This document shows, in pieces, positions 16,938 to 24,668 of a stretch of DNA of 64,000 bases. The stretch's first letter is position 1. Every line of letters starts with the position of its first letter. The notes beneath the pieces are model-generated. The model was not told where the DNA came from and did not search any database. It saw nothing but the letters and a program-made list of their open reading frames with translations. Source of the stretch: Bin87 sp965204685 (GTDB lineage Bacteria; Chloroflexota; Dehalococcoidia; Lucifugimonadales; UBA3495); contig OZ242004.1 of the NCBI GenBank assembly GCA_965204685.1, positions 3,596,001-3,660,000 of the forward strand. The letters are read 5' to 3'. Made by a program: the position numbers and the translations under genes.

Positions 16938-17765
16938 CTACTCGTCGCGGATGCGGTTGTACATGGCGAGGGGCGTGGCGGCGAGGAGGCCGGCGTCGAC
17001 GGGGAGCACGACGCCGGAGACCCAACGGGCCTCGTCGCTGGCGAGGAAGAGGGCAGCGTAGGCGATGTCCCAAGCATTGCCCTCGACCCCGAGAGGGCCG
17101 GCCTTGCGCCGGTTTTCACGGGTTTCCTCGGCCATGGCGCCGGCAACCATGGGGGTGTAGATGTGGCCAGGGGCGATGACGTTGACGCGAATATTGTCGC
17201 GGCCGAGGTGGACAGCCATGGTCTCTGACATGCCGATGACGCCGGACTTGGAGGCGGAGTAGGGGATGCTGGCCAGGCCGCTGCCGGCGCGTACGCCGGC
17301 GATGGAGGACATGTTGATGATGCTGCCGCCGCCGGCGTCGATCATCTTCGGGGCAGCGTATTTTGTGGTGAGCATCATGCTCTTGAGGTTCACGTCAAGG
17401 ACGTTGTCCCAGACGGATTCGTCGACATCGGTGGGCGTGCCGGGGCCAGTGATGCCGACGTTGTTGAAGAGGACGTGCAGAGCGCCGTAGCGATCTATGG
17501 CGGCGTCGACGACGGCCTCGCAATCGGCGGCGGAGGTGACGTCGGCGGCGATCACGGAAGCTTCACCACCCTCCTCGTGGATGATGGCCAGGGTTTCCTC
17601 GGCGGCCTGGAGGTTGCGGTCAACGAGGAGGACGCGGGCGCCCTCGCGGGCGAAGAGGATCGACGCGGCTTTGCCGGTGCCGACGCCGGGGCCGCTGGAG
17701 CCGGCGCCGGTGACGATGGCGACTTTATCCTGGAGGCGGGGGCGGCCGGATGGGAGGAGTGTCAT
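16938..17765 (-). CDS. SDR family oxidoreductase
   Basis: A 275-residue classical SDR. The nucleotide loop TGAGSSGPGVGTGKA is longer than usual. LHVLFNNVGITG, MSSIAGVRAG, IPYSASKSGV (catalytic Tyr/Lys) and the C-terminal WVSGVVLPVDAG are all present. GGAGG lies upstream of the ATG at 17765. It is the last enzyme gene of the leftward cluster that contains the two selenoprotein candidates, separated from the nearer one by 193 bp that hold two short repeats. Confidence 0.9.
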   Translation of the reverse strand: MTLLPSGRPRLQDKVAIVTGAGSSGPGVGTGKAASILFAREGARVLLVDRNLQAAEETLAIIHEEGGEASVIAADVTSAADCEAVVDAAIDRYGALHVLFNNVGITGPGTPTDVDESVWDNVLDVNLKSMMLTTKYAAPKMIDAGGGSIINMSSIAGVRAGSGLASIPYSASKSGVIGMSETMAVHLGRDNIRVNVIAPGHIYTPMVAGAMAEETRENRRKAGPLGVEGNAWDIAYAALFLASDEARWVSGVVLPVDAGLLAATPLAMYNRIRDE

Positions 17766-17780
17766 GGGGACCTCCGGGTG

Positions 17781-17830
17781 GTTGTCAGAAGCAGGATTTT
17801 CGGGATTCGGCAGATTGACGGGATTGGATA
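17781..17830 (+). repeat. Type B interspersed repeat, copy 1
   Basis: TCAGAAGCAGGATTTTCGGG then ATTCGGCAGATTGACGGGAT. Related to the blocks at 23411 and 33126, which share the core AGCAGGATTTTCAAGATT. Confidence 0.65.
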
Positions 17831-17883
17831 AGTCGGGATCGGTGGGTCCCGGAGATACGGTGAGTGACGAGGAGAGTCATTAG

Positions 17884-17903
17884 GTTCCTGCTTTCGCAGG
17901 AAC
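17884..17903. repeat. Type C palindromic repeat
   Basis: GTTCCTGC-TTTC-GCAGGAAC, a perfect 8-bp stem with a 4-base loop, between the AhpD-like gene and the SDR gene. Confidence 0.7.
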
Positions 17904-17958
17904 GACGGCTTGCGGCCAAGTCCGGGCAATGGCTCCTTGAAGCCTTACCGGGGATGGA

Positions 17959-18525
17959 CTATGAGACGGCAACGGATTCCGGGGAGAGGAGCCAGTCCTG
18001 GGCGCGTTTGGCGGCGTCGGAGAGCCACTGGCCCATGATGGCCTCGCGGCCCTCGGGGATTTCGACGCCAAGGCCATCGGCGAGACGGTTCATGAAGTTG
18101 AAGACGCAGGTGATAGCGACAGTGGACAGGATTTGCTCGTCGGTGAGGCCGACGGTTCGGAGGGCATTGATGTCGGCTTCGGTCATCGCTGCGGGGGTCA
18201 GGGTGAGTTTGACCGTGTAGTCGAGGATGGCGCGGGTCTGGGGGTCCAGGTCGGCCCGGGTGTAGTCGTGGATGATGTGGCTGGCGTATTCGGGATCGCC
18301 GGAATGTTGACGGAGGAACCCTCCGTGGGCGACGGCTCAATAACGGCAGCGGTTGACGAGGGAGACGACCGTGGCGATGGCCTCCTCCTGGGTGCGGGTG
18401 AGGGCGGAGGAGCCGAAGGTGGCCTTCGCGTTCAGGTTCTGGACCGCCGCCATGAGTTCGGGGTTGATGGACATACAACTGATCACCGAGGGGACGGCGA
18501 CGTCGGTTTCGCGGATCCAAGACAT
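17959..18525 (-). CDS. AhpD/carboxymuconolactone decarboxylase-like protein, candidate selenoprotein (Sec63)
   Basis: Read through the TGA at 18337-18339, this gives one 188-residue protein of the AhpD/CMD-like peroxidase group. Residues 1-62 end VVSLVNRCRY, the TGA is codon 63, and the frame continues AVAHGGFLRQHSGD to the stop at 17959. The family motif here is N-x-C-x-Y-C-x-x-x-H, so the TGA falls exactly on the second redox Cys (C60-R-Y-U63, His67). Seventeen bases after the TGA is the loop of a 7-bp hairpin (18310-18326). AGGAGG precedes the ATG at 18525. The alternative is a nonsense mutation or read error. Confidence 0.8.
18310..18326 (-). promoter_or_regulatory. Candidate bacterial SECIS hairpin in the AhpD-like gene
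   Basis: On the coding strand ACGGAGG-GTT-CCTCCGT: a perfect 7-bp stem with a 3-base loop whose first base is G. The loop is 17 bases after the TGA. Bacterial SECIS elements are short hairpins just 3' of the UGA with a G early in the apical loop. Confidence 0.7.
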
Positions 18526-18998
18526 GGTGGCCTCCTGATGCGGACTGCTCGAGATGAGGCGGGTTTTGCATGGATGCACAGGATGGACGGGATTATTGAG
18601 CTTAAGATGGTCATTTTGGTCGGCACTATGGCCATTTTATGTTCAGCGGTGCCGAGGAGGACGTCGCCGTGGTGGGCTTCGACTTCGAAGCGGAGCTTGT
18701 TGCCGGACACGTCGGTAAGGATGGAACGGGCGGTGACGATTGAACCCTCGTCAGCAGGCGCGAGGTGCTTGACGTTGACCTCGTATCCGACGACCGTTTG
18801 GTTCGGGTGGAGCAGAGACAAGACCGCGTGGTACGAGGCCTGCTCCATGAGCATGACCATGGCCGGGGTGCTGAACTTGGGGGTGTGGGGGGCGAGGTGT
18901 TCGGCGGCGACGGTCAATTGAGTTTCGCCTGCCAGACCGGGCCGGATGGCCGGGTCGATAGGCAGGCGAGACGGTTGCGACGTGCCGGGAGACGCCAC
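18483..18998 (-). CDS. FlK-like acyl-CoA thioesterase, 3' end replaced by repeat
   Basis: Residues 1-125 are a single hotdog-fold thioesterase of the fluoroacetyl-CoA thioesterase (FlK)-like group. Candidate catalytic residues are the Thr in FSTPAM, the Glu in MLMEQASY and the His in NVKHLAPAD; LLGTAEHKMAIV is the usual last strand. The family's short C-terminal tail is missing. Instead the frame runs through the type A repeat (SIIPSILCIHAK) and 43 bp into the next gene, giving 171 residues. GTG start at 18998 with GGAG six bases upstream. The substrate is a small acyl-CoA, otherwise unknown. Confidence 0.8.
   Translation of the reverse strand: MASPGTSQPSRLPIDPAIRPGLAGETQLTVAAEHLAPHTPKFSTPAMVMLMEQASYHAVLSLLHPNQTVVGYEVNVKHLAPADEGSIVTARSILTDVSGNKLRFEVEAHHGDVLLGTAEHKMAIVPTKMTILSSIIPSILCIHAKPASSRAVRIRRPPCLGSAKPTSPSPR
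18564..18594 (+). repeat. Type A interspersed repeat, copy 5
   Basis: Best-conserved copy: TTTTGCATGGATGCACAGGA followed by TGGACGGGATT. It lies in the 3' part of the thioesterase frame and about 40 bp upstream of the start of the AhpD-like gene. Confidence 0.85.
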
Positions 18999-19021
18999 GG
19001 GCGACTCCGACGTGCGGGTTG

Positions 19022-19582
19022 CTAGGCGGCGACGGGTTGGCCGGTCAGGATGGACTCCACCTCGTCGGCGATTTCGGCGGCGCGGGCCTTGACCTCATCA
19101 TCGGTGAGGCTGGACAGGGGATGCTGAGCGACGACGTAGCGGTAGTCGGGCACGCCCATCATGCGGGTCATGGCCTGGGCGGTGTTGAGGAAAACGTGGG
19201 TGATGATGGCCGCGGTGGGGACGCCGCGCTTTTCCATGTCGATTCCGTCGTGCACACTGCACGAGCTGCAGGACCCTCAATCCCCAACCCCGGTGATGAG
19301 GTAATCGACCTCACTCAAGATCTCGTCGATCATCTCCGGCTTGGCGGGCAGGCTGGCGTGGCCCTTGTCGTAGAACTTAATCTCGGAGAAGCCATGGCGC
19401 TCGTTCAGGATGTTGCCGAGCTCGATCAGGAGCTTGTCGGCATTGGCTTTGGAGTTTTCCATCAGGCCGAGGCGCTTGCCGGCGAGGCCAGAGGAGCGGT
19501 CGTTCATGCGGAATTCGGACTGGGGCAACTCGGTGCCCCTAGGGTTGACGAGCCGGAGGCGGCTCGATTCGGCGGTTGTCAT
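19022..19582 (-). CDS. UGSC family (seleno)protein, Sec102
   Basis: Read through the TGA at 19277-19279, this gives a 186-residue protein. The TGA-encoded residue is U102 in GVGD-U-GSCSSCSVHDG, exactly the UGSC signature of the UGSC family, whose members carry Sec or Cys at that position. The frame is uninterrupted on both sides (101 residues before, 84 after). A 7-bp hairpin follows the TGA at SECIS distance. GGAGGT precedes the ATG at 19582. The biochemical role of the family is not established; a redox or reductase function is inferred from the motif. Confidence 0.88.
19248..19264 (-). promoter_or_regulatory. Candidate bacterial SECIS hairpin in the UGSC gene
   Basis: On the coding strand TCGTGCA-GTG-TGCACGA: a perfect 7-bp stem with a 3-base loop starting with G. 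The loop is 19 bases after the TGA. Same geometry as the hairpin in the neighbouring AhpD-like gene but with no sequence identity, which argues for function. Confidence 0.72.
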
Positions 19583-19642
19583 GGGTGACCTCCGTTGATG
19601 CGGGCGTGTGGATGGAACGAACTGTGTGGGCGGATTGTACCG

Positions 19643-20461
19643 TCAAAGGGCGGGTTTGCGTAACCCCTGACTGCGGAGGAGTTGGTCGATCCAAGCGCGG
19701 TCGACGTCGGAGAAGGGCGGTTCCGGGTCCTGGTCGTAGTCGATGTCCCGGTCGTAGGAGCCGAGGACGTATACCTCGTCGATGATGGGTTTGAGGTCTA
19801 TTGCGATGCCTTCGGAACCTTCGGCCAGGGGCATGACGAAGATGGGTATCGGTTGGCGCAGGCTGAAGACGTACAGCGACGCATCAGGCGCAAGCCGCGC
19901 ATTGCTAATCAGGATGCGGTAGTCGCCACCGGGGACGTCTCCAACGACCGGCATGGGCGGCCCGGAGCGCAGCAGGTCGATTTCCACCAAATGGGTGAGG
20001 CCATATTGCACTTCGGCGCGCTTGGACAGATATTCCTGCCGCCCCTTGTTGGATTTGTTGGTGGGAGACAAGAGTTCAATTACTGCCACAACCTCGCGGT
20101 TGCTGACCCGAGTGATCTTAAGGTAATTCTCCTGCTCTAACTCCAACGCCGGCAGTTCCACAGTAATGGCATCCTCAGTTTGCCGGGGTTCTGTTTCCAG
20201 GGCAACAGCTCGCTCGGCAGCCCAACCGGGGTCCAAAACCGTGATGTCCGGTCTGCGGTAGGGGCGCTGGCCACTGGTGTCGGGTTCCTCAGATACCCAC
20301 ACCCTTTGTTCAACTCGCACAATGTACTCGGGGCGTAACTGGGGGCCCAAGGTCCGAGCCAGCTCACCAATCATCCATTGATGGATCCCCGGCCAAAGCT
20401 CAGGGCGCTCCAGGTACGGGTTCATGCCGGGGAAGGGGTTTGCCGGCAGTTGGGTGGTCAT
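19643..20461 (-). CDS. DUF4058 family protein
   Basis: A 272-residue DUF4058 protein: NPFPGMNPYLERPELWPGIH (first residues), RRPDITVLD, ITRVSNREVVAVIELLSPTNK (core) and a C-terminal acidic segment before DVDRAWIDQLL. The E-L-L-S-P-x-N-K core recalls restriction-like folds, but no activity is known. The ATG at 20461 is one base after the stop of the upstream gene, so the two are translationally coupled. Common in Cyanobacteria, Planctomycetes and Chloroflexota. Confidence 0.9.
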   Translation of the reverse strand: MTTQLPANPFPGMNPYLERPELWPGIHQWMIGELARTLGPQLRPEYIVRVEQRVWVSEEPDTSGQRPYRRPDITVLDPGWAAERAVALETEPRQTEDAITVELPALELEQENYLKITRVSNREVVAVIELLSPTNKSNKGRQEYLSKRAEVQYGLTHLVEIDLLRSGPPMPVVGDVPGGDYRILISNARLAPDASLYVFSLRQPIPIFVMPLAEGSEGIAIDLKPIIDEVYVLGSYDRDIDYDQDPEPPFSDVDRAWIDQLLRSQGLRKPAL

Positions 20462-20462
20462 G

Positions 20463-21491
20463 TCAGTCGGCGGAGATCTTCCGGGTGCGGATGCGGTAGC
20501 CGGTGGTGTCAATGATGGCGCTGTAGCGGCCGCCGGTGCCGCCGCCGTGCATGATGAGTATGTCGTTCGGGTCGATGGCGCAGCGCATGATGAGTTCCTC
20601 ATCACCAGGCTGTTCCGGGCCCTGCTTGGAGCCGAGGCGGACGAGTTCGGCGCGGGAGCGGCCGCTGTTTTCGATGAGGAAGTCCTGGATGTCGCGGCGG
20701 GTCCAGCCGTCACCCTGGAGGGTCAGAGCGTGCTCGGGTCCGATGACGATGACCCACTGGGCGGGGTAACGGTGGGCAAGGGCGGCGGAGCGGAGGGCGT
20801 CGCAGATGGAGAGGAGGATGGCCTGTCCGGTGTGGGCGTAGCTATTGGGCACGCTGACCGGGTTATAGGCGACGGCGACGGTGACCACGCTGTCGGAGGC
20901 GTCGAAGCCGCGGCTGACGTGGAGCGGTTCCCAGGGGGAGGTTTCCTCGTTTTCGGCGATGCAGAAGGTGTACTTGGCCGGGGTGCCGAGGGTGCCGCGG
21001 TCGAGTTGGCCGGGCCAGGCGTCGAAGCCGTTCATGAAGCAGAGGCGGACGGCGCGGCCGATGCTGGCGTTGGCGCGGAAGCCGGGGCCGAAAAGGCCGT
21101 CACGGCTGTTGATGCCCAGGGCCTCGCGGATGGGCCCATTCAGGACCATGAGGATGCTAGGTGAGCTAGTGGAGGACGCGGCCATGTTGACGAAGTTGCG
21201 CTCCTCTTCGAGGGTGCGCAGGGCGGTGACCAGCACCGGGAAGTACTCAGCCTCGCAGCCGGCCATGACGGCGTTGGCGGCGGCATTCTCGGAGGTGATG
21301 ACACGGCTGCGCATGTCGAGGTTGAGCAGTTCTTCCTCGCCGGTGAGGCCGGATACGGAAAGCATCTCGCGGACCTTGTAGTCGGCGGGGGGGACGACGG
21401 GGAGGCCGTCGGTCCAGCCGAGGCGGAAGCATTCCTCGATGGCCTCGATGGTGTCGGCGGTTTCGACGTGGCGTTCTGCGCTGCTGGTCAT
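20463..21491 (-). CDS. Conserved hypothetical protein of the UGSC cluster
   Basis: A 342-residue protein I cannot assign to an enzyme family. It opens with a short helical segment containing CFRLGWTDGLPVVPP, followed by a mostly globular Gly/Ala-rich body with RAVRLCFMNGFDAWPG, WVIVIGPEHALTLQGDGW and NDILIMHGGGTGGRYSAII. No signal peptide or membrane segments are seen. AGGAG precedes the ATG at 21491. It lies between the PaREP1/HEPN-like gene (9 bp upstream) and DUF4058, two genes before the UGSC protein. Its place suggests a partner role in the same pathway, which is inference. Confidence 0.7.
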   Translation of the reverse strand: MTSSAERHVETADTIEAIEECFRLGWTDGLPVVPPADYKVREMLSVSGLTGEEELLNLDMRSRVITSENAAANAVMAGCEAEYFPVLVTALRTLEEERNFVNMAASSTSSPSILMVLNGPIREALGINSRDGLFGPGFRANASIGRAVRLCFMNGFDAWPGQLDRGTLGTPAKYTFCIAENEETSPWEPLHVSRGFDASDSVVTVAVAYNPVSVPNSYAHTGQAILLSICDALRSAALAHRYPAQWVIVIGPEHALTLQGDGWTRRDIQDFLIENSGRSRAELVRLGSKQGPEQPGDEELIMRCAIDPNDILIMHGGGTGGRYSAIIDTTGYRIRTRKISAD

Positions 21492-21500
21492 GGGGTACTC

Positions 21501-22283
21501 CTAGGTTGTGCTGGTTTGGGTGAGGGGTTCGAGGATGTAGAGGAGAGTTGCCATCTGGTCGAGGAGTTCTCTCACGTCATCTGCTTGCAGATAGCGATTG
21601 CGCGTACCGGAAAAGGTAAGCAACATATTGGCGGAAACCCTTAGATCCCACACTCTGGGATCATCGGCTTTCTGTTGCGCCCGGCGAGCAATATCTAAAA
21701 TTTCGTCGCTATGCCGGTACTGCCACCCTTGCGCTTCCGCGACGGCTTTGAACATCCATGAAGCGGCGGCCCAACCGTGCCCGGAAGCGTCGGGCAATTT
21801 ATTACGGGCCAGCAGCTGAGCACTTTGCTCCAAATACTCTTGAGCTCGGTCCCGGTATTGAGCGACGGTAAGACCCGGCTGTTGGTAAGGCTCTATGGGA
21901 TCAGGCGTCTCTACCTGCTCATAGCCGAACAATTCCTGCGCTGCTGACGGGGGAGCAATTTGAGATTTCAAGCGTGCGGCAACGACCAGGCCGTCGGTTA
22001 CGCTGTAACCGTGGCCGGGGTAGATATCGGTGGTATCGGTGTGGGTGTAGGCGGTGCGGCCGCTGATGACGGGGGTGATGGAGATGACGTCGTAGCCGGC
22101 GGCGTCAAGGTCGTTGCAGCAACGTTCCAGGAACTCGGCCATCTGCTGGAGGCGGGTGTGCTCCTCGCTGGTGACGCTGACCTTGCCCGCAGTCCCGCCG
22201 TGGGTGGACAACGTGGTGTCGGCGTACACGTAGCGGGTGATGTACGCGGGCCGGTCTTTGGCGGGGTAGGCCGAACGGAACAA
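21501..22283 (-). CDS. Fusion of an uncharacterised domain with a PaREP1/HEPN-like domain
   Basis: A 260-residue protein with two parts. Residues 1-110 (AYITRYVYADTT, YDVISITPVISGRT, GYSVTDGLVVAAR) form a small unknown domain. Residues about 135-255 (YRDRAQEYLEQSAQLLARNK, GWAAASWMFKAVAEAQGW) are helical and match the PaREP1/HEPN style. The start is TTG at 22283, six bases after GAGG, since no ATG fits. It lies 9 bp before the next gene of the UGSC cluster. HEPN domains often occur in RNA-binding or nuclease contexts, but no catalytic RxxxxH is obvious here. Confidence 0.65.
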   Translation of the reverse strand: MFRSAYPAKDRPAYITRYVYADTTLSTHGGTAGKVSVTSEEHTRLQQMAEFLERCCNDLDAAGYDVISITPVISGRTAYTHTDTTDIYPGHGYSVTDGLVVAARLKSQIAPPSAAQELFGYEQVETPDPIEPYQQPGLTVAQYRDRAQEYLEQSAQLLARNKLPDASGHGWAAASWMFKAVAEAQGWQYRHSDEILDIARRAQQKADDPRVWDLRVSANMLLTFSGTRNRYLQADDVRELLDQMATLLYILEPLTQTSTT

Positions 22284-22328
22284 GTTTGGCCTCGTTTGAC
22301 GAGCGGTTTCGAATGAGGAACAGGAGGG

Positions 22329-23225
22329 TCACAGGCTGCCGAAGCGGAGTTGGACGCCGGATTTTTCTTCCTGGAGCTTGGCAACGGCGTCGGAGTCCTC
22401 GGGGCCCCAGCCGCGGAAGAGGGCTTCGACGTGGCGCTGGTCGACGAGGTTGGAGAGTTCCATGGGGATGCCGTACTCGCGGCCGAGGTCGGTGGCGAGG
22501 CGGACGTCCTTGGCGGCCAGGGCGGTGGCGAAGCCGGGCTCGAAGTTATCCGCAAAGAGGTAGCGCGGGAACTTTTCGGTGAGGCGACGGTTGCCGCCGC
22601 TGCTGTTGGCGATGACGTCGGCCAGGGTTTCGAGGGAGACGCCGGCCTTGACACCGAGGGTCAAGGCCTCGGACATCAGGACGCCGATGCCCATGGAGAG
22701 CAGGTTGTTGCAGATCTTGGTGACCATGCCGTTGCCGATCTCGCCGCAGTAGACGACGTGGGTGCCGATGGCGTCGAGCATGGGCTTGACGGAGTTGTAG
22801 GTTTCCTCGTCGCCGCCGACCATGACGGCGAGGGTGCCGGCGGCCGCGCCGTACACGCCGCCGCTGACCGGAGCATCGAGCACGGTGACGCCACGGGCGG
22901 CGCACTCGTCATGGATGCGGCGGATGACGGTGGGGGAATTGGTGGACAGGTCGACGTAGACATCGCCGGAGCCGGCGGCAGACATGATGCCGTTCTCGCC
23001 CATGACGACGGCTTCCACGTCGCGCGGGACCGGCAGCGAGGTGAAGACGGCATCGTTGCCGGCGACGCAGCCGGCGGGGCTGTCGGACCACTCGGCACCC
23101 ATTTCGAGCAGGTTGATGGCGGACTCGCGGCGGAGGTCGTGGACGGTGAGCTGATGCCCAGCCTTGATCATGTTGGCGGCCATGGGGTTGCCCATGTTGC
23201 CAACCCCGATAAACCCAGCTTTCAT
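22329..23225 (-). CDS. NAD(P)-dependent beta-hydroxyacid dehydrogenase (3-hydroxyisobutyrate dehydrogenase family)
   Basis: A 298-residue beta-hydroxyacid dehydrogenase. It has the Rossmann motif MKAGFIGVGNMGNPMAANM, the substrate loop DAPVSGGVYGA, the catalytic-Lys helix GNGMVTKICNNLL and the C-terminal all-helical domain. Length is standard. AGGAG precedes the ATG at 23225. It is the most upstream gene of the leftward UGSC cluster; a type A repeat lies 94 bp upstream. The probable reaction is NAD(P)-linked oxidation of a 3-hydroxyacid or reduction of a semialdehyde. Confidence 0.92.
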   Translation of the reverse strand: MKAGFIGVGNMGNPMAANMIKAGHQLTVHDLRRESAINLLEMGAEWSDSPAGCVAGNDAVFTSLPVPRDVEAVVMGENGIMSAAGSGDVYVDLSTNSPTVIRRIHDECAARGVTVLDAPVSGGVYGAAAGTLAVMVGGDEETYNSVKPMLDAIGTHVVYCGEIGNGMVTKICNNLLSMGIGVLMSEALTLGVKAGVSLETLADVIANSSGGNRRLTEKFPRYLFADNFEPGFATALAAKDVRLATDLGREYGIPMELSNLVDQRHVEALFRGWGPEDSDAVAKLQEEKSGVQLRFGSL

Positions 23226-23318
23226 AGGTGTTCGCTCCTGAAACGCGCCGATGTGATACCGGCGGCAAGTGGGCGAATTATAACACCGGGCACTTTGGAC
23301 GACGGTTGGGGGCTACGG

Positions 23319-23349
23319 TTTTGCATGGATGGACAGGATGGACGGGATT
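23319..23349 (+). repeat. Type A interspersed repeat, copy 6
   Basis: TTTTGCATGGATGGACAGGA then TGGACGGGATT, 94 bp upstream of the leftward dehydrogenase start. Confidence 0.85.
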
Positions 23350-23410
23350 GGATTTCTGGTTCGTAGATACCAGGCACGGCCTCATGCCTACCCAGTTTGC
23401 GACGGAGGAA

Positions 23411-23460
23411 CGTCAGCAGCAGGATTTTCAAGATTTGGGGATTATCAGGATTGGGACCAT
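23411..23460 (+). repeat. Type B interspersed repeat, copy 2
   Basis: CGTCAGCAGCAGGATTTTCA followed by AGATTTGGGGATTATCAGGA. Nearly the same as the block at 33126. Confidence 0.75.
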
Positions 23461-23549
23461 TCTGCATGGAGCTTTCCCAATCCTGCCAAATCATAAAGTC
23501 TCGTAAATTAAATCCAGATAGGAGTTACGCAGTTGGAAGCCTTTACGCT

Positions 23550-23577
23550 CGTCGTTCCCGCTTTCGCAGGAATGACG
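23550..23577. repeat. Type C palindromic repeat
   Basis: CGTCGTTCCCGCTTTCGCAGG then AATGACG. An imperfect palindrome of the ATTCCTGCTTTCGCAGGAAT family. Confidence 0.7.
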
Positions 23578-23658
23578 GGTTTGTAATTTCAAGTGCGAAC
23601 TCTTATCCAGATTCTGACGATTTCCGAAAGTGGATACGCGTGAGACTGCGGACGATCT

Positions 23659-23688
23659 TGTTCTTCCGGTTCGATACATGGCTATAAT
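23659..23688 (+). promoter_or_regulatory. Promoter of the esterase pair
   Basis: TTGTTC at 23659-23664, an 18-base spacer and a perfect TATAAT at 23683-23688, about 33 bp before the ATG at 23721. Confidence 0.65.
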
Positions 23689-23720
23689 GGGGCCGTCCAG
23701 CCGGACCCAGGAGCGTACGC

Positions 23721-24668
23721 ATGGCTACTCAACAGGACCTGGAGACATTCGTTACGGACGTGACTTGTCCCGATGATTTCGATGCTTTTTGGGATGAGGT
23801 CAAGGGGGAACTGAACGGGATACCGCTAGACGCGCGAACGGAACCGGACCCGATGCGCAGCACGGAGGCAGTGAAGGTTTATCAGGCGACGTACCGGAGC
23901 CTGGGCGGGCTGGAGATATTCGCGTGGTACGCGGCGCCGGCGGTGGGGGACGGGCCGTTTCCGGCGATACTGCATCTACCAGGGTACAAGTCGGAGCCGG
24001 CGTTGCGGCGGGATTGGGGCGCGAAAGGCGTTGCGGTGCTGTCGGTGGCGGTTCGAGGGAAATTGCCGAGCAGCACGGAGTTCAATCCCGGGTATCCGGG
24101 GCTGCTGACCAGCGGGGTGGAGGGTCGGGACACGTACAGCTACAAGGGGGTGATTGCGGACTGCGTGCGCGGTGTCGATTTTCTGCTGTCGCGGCCGGAG
24201 ATCGACGCCGAGCAGGTCTACTGCTGCGGGAGCAGCCAAGGCGGCGGGTTGACGCTGATTACGTCGGCGCTGCGGCCGGAGATCAAGGCCGGTGCTGCGG
24301 GCTATCCGTTCCTGTGCTGTTTTCCGGAGTCGATGCGGATGCTACGGAGCTACCCTTACGACGAACTTTCCTGTTACGCCAGGGCCTATCCGGACCGGGT
24401 TGACCGGATGCTGGAAACGCTGAGGTATTTTGATGCGGTGAACTTTGCGCCGCGGATCAAGTGCCCCATGGTGGTGGGCATCGCCATGGAGGACGAGGTA
24501 TGCCCGCCGGAAACGAGCTACGCGGCGTACCGGCTGCTGGGCGGCGAGCGGGAGTTGTGGCTGTTCCCGGAGTCGGGTCACGGCAACGCGCATGAGTATC
24601 CGGCGCGGGAGCGGGCCTGGCTGGAGGAGCGCATCGGCGTGACCGGCGCGCAGGCGGCGACATCATGA
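23721..24668 (+). CDS. Acetyl-xylan-esterase-like alpha/beta hydrolase (AXE1 family)
   Basis: A 315-residue AXE1/cephalosporin-C-deacetylase-like hydrolase. It has the oxyanion-side VAVRGKLPSS, the nucleophile elbow CCGSSQGGGL (Ser), the acid in AMEDEVCPPETS (Asp) and the base in PESGHGNAHEY (His). AGGAG lies seven bases before the ATG, and a consensus promoter lies upstream. The next gene overlaps by 4 bp (ATGA) and is a diverged copy. No signal peptide, so it acts in the cytoplasm, probably on an acyl ester; the true substrate is unknown. Confidence 0.88.
   Translation: MATQQDLETFVTDVTCPDDFDAFWDEVKGELNGIPLDARTEPDPMRSTEAVKVYQATYRSLGGLEIFAWYAAPAVGDGPFPAILHLPGYKSEPALRRDWGAKGVAVLSVAVRGKLPSSTEFNPGYPGLLTSGVEGRDTYSYKGVIADCVRGVDFLLSRPEIDAEQVYCCGSSQGGGLTLITSALRPEIKAGAAGYPFLCCFPESMRMLRSYPYDELSCYARAYPDRVDRMLETLRYFDAVNFAPRIKCPMVVGIAMEDEVCPPETSYAAYRLLGGERELWLFPESGHGNAHEYPARERAWLEERIGVTGAQAATS

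Larger units (their letters stand above)
23226..23658. other. Divergent intergenic region with repeats A, B and C
   Basis: A 430-bp gene-free spacer between the divergent dehydrogenase and esterase genes. It holds type A (23319-23349), type B (23411-23460) and type C (23550-23577) repeats, with the esterase promoter just beyond. No credible ORF. Confidence 0.7.

Noticed and set aside
15893..17146. A 417-codon open frame on the minus strand
   Set aside because: It crosses repeats, the membrane-protein gene and the SDR in the wrong frame, and its translation is non-globular.
18337..19279. The two in-frame TGAs as simple nonsense mutations
   Set aside because: Both fall exactly on redox-motif positions, frames stay open and conserved on both sides, and both have the same hairpin geometry. 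Error remains possible but is less likely.
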